DNA of 64,000 nt from NCBI RefSeq assembly GCF_900115095.1, contig NZ_FOVH01000004.1, positions 654,340 through 718,339 of the forward strand, read 5' to 3'. Shown piece after piece: positions 18,920-28,200 of the stretch. The notes beneath the pieces were generated by a model that did no database searches, had not been told where the DNA came from, and saw only the letters and a program-made list of their open reading frames with translations. Both the position numbers and the translations under genes were made by a program. This DNA comes from Actinomadura madurae (GTDB lineage Bacteria > Actinomycetota > Actinomycetes > Streptosporangiales > Streptosporangiaceae). The stretch's first letter is position 1. The number at the start of each line of letters is the position of its first letter.

Positions 18920-21604
18920 ATGCTTTCGGGGCTGGGGCGTCTCATCCACCGGCGGCGCTGGCCCAGCCTTGTCCTGATCCTGGTCACCACCGTGATCGCC
19001 GGGGCCTGGGGCCTCGGCGTGTTCGCCAAGTTCAAGGAGGGCGGCTTCGAGGACCCGGACGCGTCCTCGACGCTCGTCGCCAAGCTCGGCGCGACCTACT
19101 TCGGCAGCACCAACCCCGACATGCTCGTCCTCTACACGAGCGACACCATGACGGTGGACGACCCGCGCTACCAGGCGGCCGTCGTCACCACCATCGCGCG
19201 GCTGCCCAAGGCCCAGGTCGAGGAGATCATCTCCTACTGGTCGTTCGACGGTAAGGCCGCGGCCTCGTTCGCGTCCCACGACCGGCGCTCGACGTTCGTC
19301 GCCGTCAAGCTGAAGGGCGAGGACGGCGCGACCCAGATCGAGAACTACCACGCCGTCAAGGAGCGGCTGGTCGCGCCGGGGCTCCGCGTCCAGTACGGCG
19401 GCGCCGTCCCCCTCGGCGAGGAGTTCGGCGCGCAGGTCGTGAACGACATCATCCGCGCCGAGATGATCACCGCGCTGCCGCTGCTGATCCTGCTGGTCAT
19501 CCTGTTCGGCGCCCTGGTCGCGTCGTTCCTGCCGATGGCCGTGGCCGTGTTCTCGATGATCGGCGGGCTGGCCGTCCTGCACCTGGTGACGTACGCCGCC
19601 GACGTGACGTCGTTCGCTCTGGAAGTCGTCACGATGATGGGCGTCGGCCTGGCCATCGACTACTCCCTGTTCATCATCAGCCGTTTCCGGGAGGAACTGC
19701 AGCGCGGGATGGCCGCGCAAGGGCTGCCACAGGGCAAACCCTGGAAACGGGAACGCGACAAGGCCGCGCGCAAGGCGGCGAAGGCGGCGTACAAGGAGTC
19801 GCTCAAGCCCGTCCGGGAGACCGCCCTCGCCGCCACCATGGCGACCGCGGGGCGCACCATCATGGTCAGCGGCATCACCGTCTCCGCCGCTCTCGCGGGG
19901 CTCCTGCTGTTCCCGCAGATGTTCCTCCGGACGATCGGGCTCGCCGGCATCGCCACGGTCATGGTCGCCGTGTTCGGAGCGACGGTCCTGCTGCCGACGC
20001 TCCTGGCGCTCCTCGGGCCGCGCGTCGAGATCGGGCGGATGCCGTGGCGGCGCCCCACGTCCAAGCGCGCCCGGCGGGACCCGCACAGCGGCTTCTGGTA
20101 CCGGCTCGGCACCAGCGTGATGAAGCACCCGCTGCCGTACTTCGCGGTCGTGCTCGTGATCCTCGGCGTGATGTTCGGGCCGTTCCTGAACGTCCAGTTC
20201 GGCAGCGTGGACGCCCGCGTCCTGCCCCCGGACAGCCCCACCCGAGCCGTGGTCGAGACGGTCAAGAAGAACTTCCCCAACGGGTCCGCCGAGCCCATCG
20301 ACGTCGTCGTGTCCGGAGACCTCATCCCGCGCGACTGGACGCCGACCGGCAAGGGCGACCCGATCCCGCCCTACCTGGAGGAGTTCAGGAAGCGCCTCGC
20401 CGCCCTCCCCGGCGTCTCCGACGCGCAGTACACGGGCTACTCGGGCACCTACGGGGGCGTGCGCATCTCCGTGACGCACAAGTACGAGCCGATGGACCGG
20501 CACGCCCAGGACCTCGTCACCCGGATCCGCGGGATGAGCCTGTCCAAGGACGGCTACCCGATGCACATCGACGTCGGCGGCAGCACGGCCGCGCAGATGG
20601 ACCTGATGTCGAGCCTGATGGAGTCCCTGCCCAAGATGGCGGTCGTCGTGGGGATCGCCACGTTCTTCCTGCTGTTCATGTTCTTCGGGTCGATCGTCCT
20701 GCCGCTGAAGGCGATCGTCATGAACGTGCTGTCGATCGGCGCCTCGTTCGGCGCGATCGTGTGGGGCTTCCAGTACGGCCACCTGGCCGGGCTGCTGGAC
20801 TTCACCCCCACGGGCGGCGTCGAGGCCACCAGCATGATCCTCATCCTCGCGGTCGTGTTCGGGCTGTCCATGGACTACGAGGTGTTCCTGCTCAGCCGCA
20901 TCCGGGAGGAGTGGGACCTCACCCACGACAACCGCCTCGCCGTCGCGTCGGGCATGCAGCACACCGGCGGCATCATCACCAGCGCGGCACTGCTGTTCCT
21001 GCTGGTCATCGGCGCGTTCAGCATGGCCGGCATCACGGTCGTGAAGCTGATCGGCGTCGGCATGTTCGTCGCCGTCGTGGTGGACGCCGCCCTCGTCCGG
21101 TCGCTGCTCGTCCCGGCCACGATGCGCTTCATGGGCTCGGCGAACTGGTGGCTGCCCGGGTTCCTCTCCGGCCTCCACGCCCGCATGGACCTGCGGGAGC
21201 GCACCGCGTTCGCACCCGCCGGCGCCACCGCCGTCCCGCCCCCTCTCCCGGACGAGCAGCCCTTCCCGTACGCGATCCAGTGGGAGAAGGCGACTCCGCC
21301 CGGGAAGGCCCCGGCCCCGGCTCCCGAGCCTGCCCCTCCCGCACCGGCGGCGCCCGAGCGCCCGCAGGTGGACGCGCGCGACGCGTTCCGCCCCGCACCG
21401 CAGCCGAGCGAGCCGCCGCAGATCGTCTTCCGGACGCCTTCAGGGGCGGAACCCGACGGGAACGGCGAAGGCCCGTGGACCCCGTGGGCGGACGGCCCGC
21501 CGCAGCCGAGGCCCGCGCACCCGCCGCGCACCAGGCGGTTGATCGTCCCCAACCCGGACGGCTCCGGCTGGCGCTGGGGCGAGGAGCCCGACGACTCCGC
21601 CTGA
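18920..21604 (+). CDS. MMPL-family RND lipid transporter (MmpL3-like) with Pro-rich tail
   Basis: An 894-residue inner-membrane transporter. It starts with a short cytosolic segment, then a first helix, GGFEDPDASS and a periplasmic porter domain. The proton-relay Asp-Tyr pairs are present in both halves: D247-Y248 in GLAIDYSLFI and D652-Y653 in GLSMDYEVFL, the pattern of MmpL3-type exporters. About 11-12 helices are visible. After about residue 760 comes a 130-residue Pro-rich cytosolic tail. In mycobacteria MmpL3 exports trehalose monomycolate; by context this protein probably exports the acyl product of the PKS. It is in one operon with FAAL. Confidence 0.92.
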   Translation: MLSGLGRLIHRRRWPSLVLILVTTVIAGAWGLGVFAKFKEGGFEDPDASSTLVAKLGATYFGSTNPDMLVLYTSDTMTVDDPRYQAAVVTTIARLPKAQVEEIISYWSFDGKAAASFASHDRRSTFVAVKLKGEDGATQIENYHAVKERLVAPGLRVQYGGAVPLGEEFGAQVVNDIIRAEMITALPLLILLVILFGALVASFLPMAVAVFSMIGGLAVLHLVTYAADVTSFALEVVTMMGVGLAIDYSLFIISRFREELQRGMAAQGLPQGKPWKRERDKAARKAAKAAYKESLKPVRETALAATMATAGRTIMVSGITVSAALAGLLLFPQMFLRTIGLAGIATVMVAVFGATVLLPTLLALLGPRVEIGRMPWRRPTSKRARRDPHSGFWYRLGTSVMKHPLPYFAVVLVILGVMFGPFLNVQFGSVDARVLPPDSPTRAVVETVKKNFPNGSAEPIDVVVSGDLIPRDWTPTGKGDPIPPYLEEFRKRLAALPGVSDAQYTGYSGTYGGVRISVTHKYEPMDRHAQDLVTRIRGMSLSKDGYPMHIDVGGSTAAQMDLMSSLMESLPKMAVVVGIATFFLLFMFFGSIVLPLKAIVMNVLSIGASFGAIVWGFQYGHLAGLLDFTPTGGVEATSMILILAVVFGLSMDYEVFLLSRIREEWDLTHDNRLAVASGMQHTGGIITSAALLFLLVIGAFSMAGITVVKLIGVGMFVAVVVDAALVRSLLVPATMRFMGSANWWLPGFLSGLHARMDLRERTAFAPAGATAVPPPLPDEQPFPYAIQWEKATPPGKAPAPAPEPAPPAPAAPERPQVDARDAFRPAPQPSEPPQIVFRTPSGAEPDGNGEGPWTPWADGPPQPRPAHPPRTRRLIVPNPDGSGWRWGEEPDDSA

Positions 21605-21656
21605 GCCCGGCGAGGGAGCGACCCCGCGCACGAGCCGACCTCGCGAACGAGCGGCC

Positions 21657-22889
21657 TCAGCGCAGGAGCGAGTCGATGATCCGCGCCGCCCGGCCGACGC
21701 CGTCCTCGTCCCGGATGCGCCGGCCCAGCTCGCCCGCCCGGTCCGCCATCCCCGGGTCGCCGGTGGCGCGCCGGATCCTCGCGGCGAGCCGCGGCACCGT
21801 CATCGCGCGGAACGGCAGCGGGGCGGGCCCCGCCCCCAGGGCCGCCACGCGCTCACCCCAGTAGGGCTGGTCGCCGAAGAACGGGCACACCACGGTCGGC
21901 ACCCCCGCCCTCAGCCCCGCCGCGGTCGTCCCGGCGCCGCCGTGGTGCACCACGGCCGCCATCCGCGGGAACAGCCACGAGTGCGGGACGTCCCGGACGG
22001 CGAAGACCCGCTCGTCCGAACTCGCCGGGTCGCCCTGCACGACGCCCCGCACCCCGGCGAGTTCGAGGGCCGTCCGCACCACCAGCCCGGTCATCTCCGC
22101 GTCCTTCGGCACCATGCTCCCGAACCCGACGTACACCGGCGGCGGCCCCGCGGCCAGGAACTCCGCCAGATCCGCGGGAGGCTCCCACGCGGGTTCGTCC
22201 AGGAACCAGTAGCCGGTGAGGTTCACGTTCGGCGCCCAGTCCTCGGGTCTCGGGACGACGACCGGGCTGAAGCACGCCAGGACCGTCCCGCCCTCGGTCC
22301 GCCGGCCTCGCAGCGGCAGCCGCGGCAACCCCAGCGCCTCCTCGCGCCACGGATTGATGAACGGACGCGACAACTGCCAGGCGATCTGATCGACCGCGAG
22401 GAAACTGAGCCGATTCGACCACGGACCGAATACGCGCGCTTGCGGAACGAAAGGATGCGGAAACGCGCCGGTCGGCTCGCTCGGCTGGAAATGAATCAGC
22501 GCCCATGGAATGCCGAGATGTTCACCAATGTGCCGCGGGAGGAAACCCAGTGTCGGGCCGAGGATCAGATCCGCGTCCTTACAGGCGTCCGAACACTCGG
22601 CCAGCAATCGCTCCGCCATCGGCCCGAGGATGCGCCGGAACCCGCCGAGGAACTTCACCGGGTTGCGCCCTCCGGCCAGCAACTCCTGGCCCGCGTCCGA
22701 TTCCAGGATCTCCGCCGGATCGGCCGTCAGCGGCGCGAGGTCCAGGCCCGCCGCGGCGGCCATCGGCGCGTACCGCGCGCTCGCCACCAGCCGCACGTCG
22801 TCCCCCCGGGCCCGCAGCGCCCTCCCGAGCGCCGCGCAGGGCTGGATGTCCCCCCGCGACCCGGCCGCGAAGATCACGATTCGGCTCAC
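21657..22889 (-). CDS. GT1/UGT-type glycosyltransferase (sterol-glucosyltransferase-like)
   Basis: A 410-residue GT-B enzyme. The N-terminal half starts MSRIVIFAAGSRGDIQPCAALG, typical of lipid/sterol and macrolide glycosyltransferases. The C-terminal donor site reads VHHGGAGTTAAGLRAGVPTVVCPFFGDQPYWG (residues about 316-347), with PVYVGFGSM earlier. It would transfer a sugar from a nucleotide-sugar to a hydroxyl. In this cluster the hydroxy-acyl product or its ester is a likely acceptor. It lies 8 bp after the MFS gene, so they are co-transcribed, and convergent with MMPL. Confidence 0.88.
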   Translation of the reverse strand: MSRIVIFAAGSRGDIQPCAALGRALRARGDDVRLVASARYAPMAAAAGLDLAPLTADPAEILESDAGQELLAGGRNPVKFLGGFRRILGPMAERLLAECSDACKDADLILGPTLGFLPRHIGEHLGIPWALIHFQPSEPTGAFPHPFVPQARVFGPWSNRLSFLAVDQIAWQLSRPFINPWREEALGLPRLPLRGRRTEGGTVLACFSPVVVPRPEDWAPNVNLTGYWFLDEPAWEPPADLAEFLAAGPPPVYVGFGSMVPKDAEMTGLVVRTALELAGVRGVVQGDPASSDERVFAVRDVPHSWLFPRMAAVVHHGGAGTTAAGLRAGVPTVVCPFFGDQPYWGERVAALGAGPAPLPFRAMTVPRLAARIRRATGDPGMADRAGELGRRIRDEDGVGRAARIIDSLLR

Positions 22890-22897
22890 GCTGTCTC

Positions 22898-24967
22898 CTA
22901 CCAGGCGTCGTCGCGCGGAGCGTTCTGCGGCTCCTCGACGGGCTCGTCGTCGGGCACGTACGGCTCGTACCAGCCCTCGGGCGGCGTGGGCCGTCCGTCC
23001 GCGTCCAGCCTCACCTCACCGCCGCCGGTCTCCGCCTCGGCGGCGCCCGGCCGCGCGACGACCCGCCAGACCCGCTCGCCGGGCTCCTCCTCCACAACCC
23101 GGCCCGCATCCGGGACGTCCGGCTCGACGGTGTCCTTGGCCGCGCCCGGCGAGGGTGGGGACGGTGGCGGGGGTGGCCACGGGGCCGCCGGGGAGTCGTC
23201 GGTCCAGGTGAAGGTGTCGTCGGCGGGCTTGGGTTCGGCGTCGGTCCACCAGTGCGGGCCCGGGGTGGGAGCGGGGGCGGGGTCGTCCGGCATGGGCTCG
23301 TTCTCCCAGGTGAGAGCGAGGGGGACGGGCTCGGCAGGAGGGGCGGACGCGGTCAGGGCGACCGGCGCGGGCACAGGGTCGGGCACGGGCTCGGGCCGGG
23401 GCTCCGGCCGGGGCTCGGGCACGGGGCCGGGCAGCGGGTCGGGCACGGGCTCGGGCGCGGTGAGGACCGGGACGGGGTCGCGGGGCGTCGCGGCCGGATC
23501 GGGCGCCGCGCGAGGGGGCGGGGCGGTGACGAGGGGGGCCGTCTTGCCGTGTTTGGGGCCCAGCCAGCCGCGCCGGCTCGGCAGGGTGACCCCGCTGATC
23601 AGGCCGCCGATGAGGACCACGGCGGCGCCGAGGATGAGGCCGGAGGCGGTGCCGTGCCGGAACGCCTCCAGGTCGGCGGCGCTCGCGCCCTCGTCCGGGA
23701 CGGCGTGCACGAGCAGCCCGACGATCGCGATGCCGAACGCGCCGGACGCCTCGCGGATGACGTTGATGACCCCGCTCGCCACCCCGGCGCGCTGCTCCGG
23801 GACGGCCTTGAGGACGTACATCACCAGCGGCATGCCCATGGCGGCGCCGACGCCGATGAGCAGGACGCCGGGCATCAGGTCGGCGTAGCCGTCGCCGGTC
23901 CGGAGGGCGGAGAACAGGAACATGCCGACGCCCATCAGGCCCATCCCGGCGCCGATCGTGGGGCGCGGGCCGATCCGGGCGGCCACCAGGAAGGCCACCG
24001 GGGTGAGCAGCATGATCGTGATGGCGGGGGGCAGCATGACCAGCCCGGCCTCGGTCGGCGAGAAGCCGAGGAAGCGCTGCAGGAACGGCTGCGAGTAGAA
24101 CATCATGCCGTTGAAGCCGATGCCGTAGAGCATCTGCGACACCAGCCCGCCGGTGAAGACCCGGTTCCGGAAGAACCGCAGGTCGATCATGGGGTCGGGG
24201 GCCCAGCTCTCCACCAGGACGAAGCAGCCGAGGGCGACCGCGCCGAGGACGAAGACGCTGAGCACCGACGGGTCGGCCCAGCCGTGCTTGTTGCCGGACT
24301 CCAGCCCGTAGATGAGCGCGAACAGCAGCGTCGCGGAGATCAGCACGCCCGGCAGGTCGATGCGGGCGTGCCGGTTCTCGCCGTGCGGGGTGAGGACGAA
24401 CAGCCCGAGCAGGATCACCAGCACGCCGGGGACGATGTTGATGAGGAAGATCCAGCCCCAGTGCCAGTGCTGGACGATGAACCCGCCGATCGCGGGGCCG
24501 AACGCGGTCGCGGTGGACGCGGCGCCGATGAACACGATGTTGCCGATCGAGCGCTGCCTGTCGTTGCGGCCGACGGTGACCATCACCTGCGTGGCGGGCA
24601 GCACGAGCGCGGCGCCGGCGCCCTGCACGATGCGGGCGAGGATGAGCACGTCGGAGCTCTGCGCGAGCCCGCAGACCGCCGACGCCCCGGTGAACACGAC
24701 CATTCCCGTGGTGAAGGTGAGCCGGCAGCCGAAGACGTCGCTGAGCCGCCCGCCGGTGATCATCAGGCAGGAGAACATCAGGATGTACCCGGCGGCGACC
24801 CAGTCCTTCGCCGAGGACGACATGCCGAGGTCGTCCATGATCGTGGGCAGCGCGGTGAAGACCACCGTGTTGTCCATGGTGGTCATGAACGCGCTGACGG
24901 CCACCACCGCCAGCGCCCACCGGTACCGTCCCCGGGTCACCCTTCCGTGCGGCGGCAACTTCCGCAC
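22898..24967 (-). CDS. MFS transporter, DHA2 (14-TM EmrB/QacA) family, with long Pro-rich C-terminal tail
   Basis: A protein of up to 689 residues starting at GTG 24967; GTG 24940 is an alternative and neither has a good ribosome-binding site. Fourteen helices occupy residues about 15-470, with TTMDNTVVFTALPTI (motif D1), GGRLSDVFGCR (motif A) and the motif-C-like GPAIGGFIV. The last 210 residues form a Pro/Glu/Asp-rich soluble tail, rare in this family. DHA2 members are drug/proton antiporters or, in lipid clusters, product exporters. It is divergent from the PKS, with the 18-bp operator between them, and shares its transcript with the glycosyltransferase. Confidence 0.9.
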   Translation of the reverse strand: MRKLPPHGRVTRGRYRWALAVVAVSAFMTTMDNTVVFTALPTIMDDLGMSSSAKDWVAAGYILMFSCLMITGGRLSDVFGCRLTFTTGMVVFTGASAVCGLAQSSDVLILARIVQGAGAALVLPATQVMVTVGRNDRQRSIGNIVFIGAASTATAFGPAIGGFIVQHWHWGWIFLINIVPGVLVILLGLFVLTPHGENRHARIDLPGVLISATLLFALIYGLESGNKHGWADPSVLSVFVLGAVALGCFVLVESWAPDPMIDLRFFRNRVFTGGLVSQMLYGIGFNGMMFYSQPFLQRFLGFSPTEAGLVMLPPAITIMLLTPVAFLVAARIGPRPTIGAGMGLMGVGMFLFSALRTGDGYADLMPGVLLIGVGAAMGMPLVMYVLKAVPEQRAGVASGVINVIREASGAFGIAIVGLLVHAVPDEGASAADLEAFRHGTASGLILGAAVVLIGGLISGVTLPSRRGWLGPKHGKTAPLVTAPPPRAAPDPAATPRDPVPVLTAPEPVPDPLPGPVPEPRPEPRPEPVPDPVPAPVALTASAPPAEPVPLALTWENEPMPDDPAPAPTPGPHWWTDAEPKPADDTFTWTDDSPAAPWPPPPPSPPSPGAAKDTVEPDVPDAGRVVEEEPGERVWRVVARPGAAEAETGGGEVRLDADGRPTPPEGWYEPYVPDDEPVEEPQNAPRDDAW

Positions 24968-25236
24968 CGTCCGCGGAAATCCGCCGCTTCCCCCTAAATA
25001 GAGTCGTCGCTATTGTTACTATTGGTTCGCATCTCGTTACACAGCCCTGACTCCGGGCCGAGGCTCCACAACTATCCCATCAGGCCACATTGGTTACTGC
25101 CGAGTCTTGTCATCACCGTGACAAGACGTGTCCGAGAAAAGTGGTCTGGGTGCGCATCGTGAGCGCGCGGGCGTAAGACAAAGTTGGTCCCTCCGCTTCG
25201 ATGAACGATCCCGGTTTCATGGGGGGAACCCAGCGC
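24968..25236. promoter_or_regulatory. Divergent promoter region between MFS and PKS genes
   Basis: About 270 bp of lower-GC DNA without a gene. It contains AT-rich stretches suited to promoters (CTAAATAGAG and CTATTGTTACTATTGG near 24995-25025) and the palindromic operator at 25104-25127. GGGGGGAAC lies nine bases before ATG 25237. Both lipid-cluster transcription units probably start here. Confidence 0.6.
25104..25127. promoter_or_regulatory. Palindromic operator shared with the FAAL promoter
   Basis: GTCTTGTCA and TGACAAGAC form perfect 9-bp arms around TCACCG. The inner 18 bp (TTGTCATCACCGTGACAA) matches the FAAL upstream operator in half-sites and spacing. It sits about 110-130 bp before the PKS start and 140-160 bp before the MFS start, so one factor could control all cluster operons. 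Confidence 0.75.
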
Positions 25237-28200
25237 ATGCAGAGCAATGATCGTTCCGGAGCCGCGCCACACCCCACGCGGGACGAGACTCGGATCAGCG
25301 AGGATTCGGTCCGCCGGCACCTGATCGAGCAGATCGCGCGCCGCTCCGGGGCCACCGCCGCCGAGATCGACCCGGACCGGCCCCTTGAGGAGTTCGGGCT
25401 GGCCTCCCGGGACGCCGTCGCGATCGCCGGCGAGCTGGAGCAGATGCTCGGCCGCGCCCTGCCGGCCACGCTCGTGTGGGAGCACCCGACGATCAACAAG
25501 CTCTCGGTGGCGCTGACGGGCGGGACCGCGACCGTGCGGCGGGACGAGGCGGAGCCGCCCGCGACGCGAGCCGCGTACGACGAGCCGGACGAGCCGATCG
25601 CCGTCGTCGGGGTCGGCCTCCGCTTCCCCGGCGGGGACCGCGACCTGACCGGCCCCGCCGACTACTGGCGCTTCCTGACCGGGCGCGGCGACGCGATCCG
25701 CGAGGTGCCGGACGGGCGCTGGGACCCGTTCGACGACGGCTCCCCCGAGGTCGGCGACCTGCTCGAAAGGACGACGCGGCTCGGCGGCTTCCTCGACGAC
25801 GTCGCCGGGTTCGACGCGCAGTTCTTCGGCATCACGCCGCGGGAGGCCGCGGTGATGGACCCGCAGCAGCGGCTCGTCCTCGAAGTGGCGTGGGAGGCGT
25901 TCGAGCACGCGGGCATCGGCCCGGCGTCGCTGCGCGGCAGCCGCACCGGCGTGTTCGTCGGGGTGTCGGCGCCGGAGTACGCCGCGTTCACCGCGTCCGA
26001 CCTGGCGTCCCTGGAGCCGTTCACGGCGACGGGCGCGTCGCTCGGCATCATCGCGAACCGGCTGTCGTACCTGCTCGACCTGCGCGGCCCCAGCATGATC
26101 GTCGACACCGCGTGCTCGTCGTCGCTGGTCTCCACCCATCTCGCCGTCCAGGCGCTGCGCCGCGGCGAGGCCGACGCGGCGCTCGCCGGCGGGGTGAACC
26201 TGCTCCTGTCGCCGACCGTGACGATGACCTTCGACCTCGCCGGCGGGACGGCGGCCGACGGGCGCTGCAAGGCGTTCGACGCGTCCGCCGACGGCATGGT
26301 GCGCGCGGAGGGCTGCGGCGCCGTCGTGCTGAAGCGCCTCTCGGACGCGACGCGCGACGGCGACCGGATCCTGGCGGTCATCCGGGGGTCCGGCGTCAAC
26401 TCCGACGGGCGCTCCAACGGCCTCGTCGCCCCCAACTCCGACGCGCAGCGCGCCCTGCTGCGGGACGTGTACGCGACCGCGGGCGTCGACCCGCGCGAGG
26501 TCGACTACGTCGAGGCCCACGGGACGGGGACGTTCCTGGGCGACCCGATCGAGGCGAAGGCGGTCGGCGAGGTGCTCGGCGCGGGCCGCGATCCCGGGAG
26601 ACCGCTGCTGCTGGGGTCCGCGAAGTCCAATCTCGGGCACATGGAGTCCGCCGCGGGCATGGCCGGGCTGATCAAGACCGTCCTCGCACTGCATCACAAG
26701 GTCATACCGCCGAGCGCGCACTACAAGGAACCGAATCCGCACATTCCGTTCGACGAGTTGCGCCTCGCGGTCGTCGCGGAGGAGACGCCGTGGCCCGAGC
26801 GGGGCCGCGCCGCACGGGCCGGTGTGTCCGGGTTCGGCTTCGGCGGGACGAACGCGCACGTCCTTCTGGAAGAGGCGCCCGAGCAGGAGGCGACCGTTCA
26901 GCCGGCCGTCGTGCGGACGTTCCCGCTGTCCGACACCGGCGACGACCGTGTCCGCGACCATGCGGCCCTGCTCGCCGAGTGGGTGCGGGACCAGGACGTG
27001 AAGCTCGCGGACGTCGCCCGCACCCTGCACCGGCGCGGTGGCCGCGGACGGGCCCGCGCCGCCGTCGCCGCCCGGGGCCGCGCGGACCTCGTCGACGGCC
27101 TGACCGCTCTCGCCGAGGGGCGTCCCCATCCGGGTGTGGTGACCGGCACGGCGCTCGGCGCTCCGGGCCGTCCCGTGTGGGTCTTCTCCGGGTACGGGGC
27201 GCAGCGGCCGGGCATGGCGCAGCGGCTCCTGGAGGAGGAGCCCGCGTTCGCCGAGGCCATCGACGACCTGGACGGCCTCTTCGCCGAGGAGGGCGGCCCA
27301 GGCCTGTGGGAGCTGCTCGAAGAGGGCGGCCCCTCCGGCGGCCCCGCCGACACGATGCCGGTGCTGTTCGCGATCCAGATCGGCCTCGCCCGCATGTGGC
27401 AGGCGTACGGCGTCACGCCCGGCGCGGTGGTCGGCCATTCGATGGGCGAGGTCGCGGCGGCCGTGGTCGCCGGCGCGCTCACCCTGGAGGACGGCGTCCG
27501 CGTCATCTGCCGCCGGTCCCGCCTGCTGACGCGGCTCGTCGGCGGCGGCGCGATGGCGGTGCTCGGCGCGTCCGCCGGCGAGGTGGCGCGCCTCGCGGAC
27601 GGGCTGCCCGAGGTGTACGCGGCCGTCCACTCCTCGCCGAAGCAGACCGTCGTCACCGGCGACGCCGGCCAGGTCGCCGAGATCGCCGGGCGGGCGGAGG
27701 CCGAGGGGCGGCTCGCGCGGATGGTCCAGGCCGAGGGCGCCGGGCACTCCCCCCAGGTCGACCCGCTGCTGCCCGACCTGCGGGAACAGCTCGCGGAGGT
27801 CGGCGCCGAACGCGGCGCGCCCTTCGCCGACGACATCAGGTTCTACACCACCGCCCTCGACGACCCCCGCGCCTACCTCGGGTCCGACGCGGCGCTCGGC
27901 GTCGACCACTGGGCCGCGAACCTGCGGAACGCGGTGCGGCTCACCGACGCCGTGGCCGCCGCCGCGGAGGACGGGTACCGGACGTTCGTCGAGATCAACG
28001 CGCACCCGATCCTGGCGCACGCCGTCGGCGAGACCCTCGACGGGACGGGCGCGCTCGTCACCCACACGCTCAAGCGGGCGCGCAAGGGCCAGAGGACCGA
28101 CGACACGCTGACCTTCCACGCGCAGCTCGCCACCCTGGCCGCGCACGGACACACCGTCGCCGGGCCCGCGGACGGACGGATCGTCGACGTCCCGCGGTCC

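Noticed and set aside
18695..21178. 827-residue minus-strand frame opposite the MMPL gene
   Set aside because: Low-complexity His/Asp/Arg composition and no start signal; the MMPL frame has full family motifs.
23016..24920. 634-residue minus-strand frame inside the MFS gene
   Set aside because: It is a shifted frame within the same gene; His/Arg/Pro-rich and without helices.
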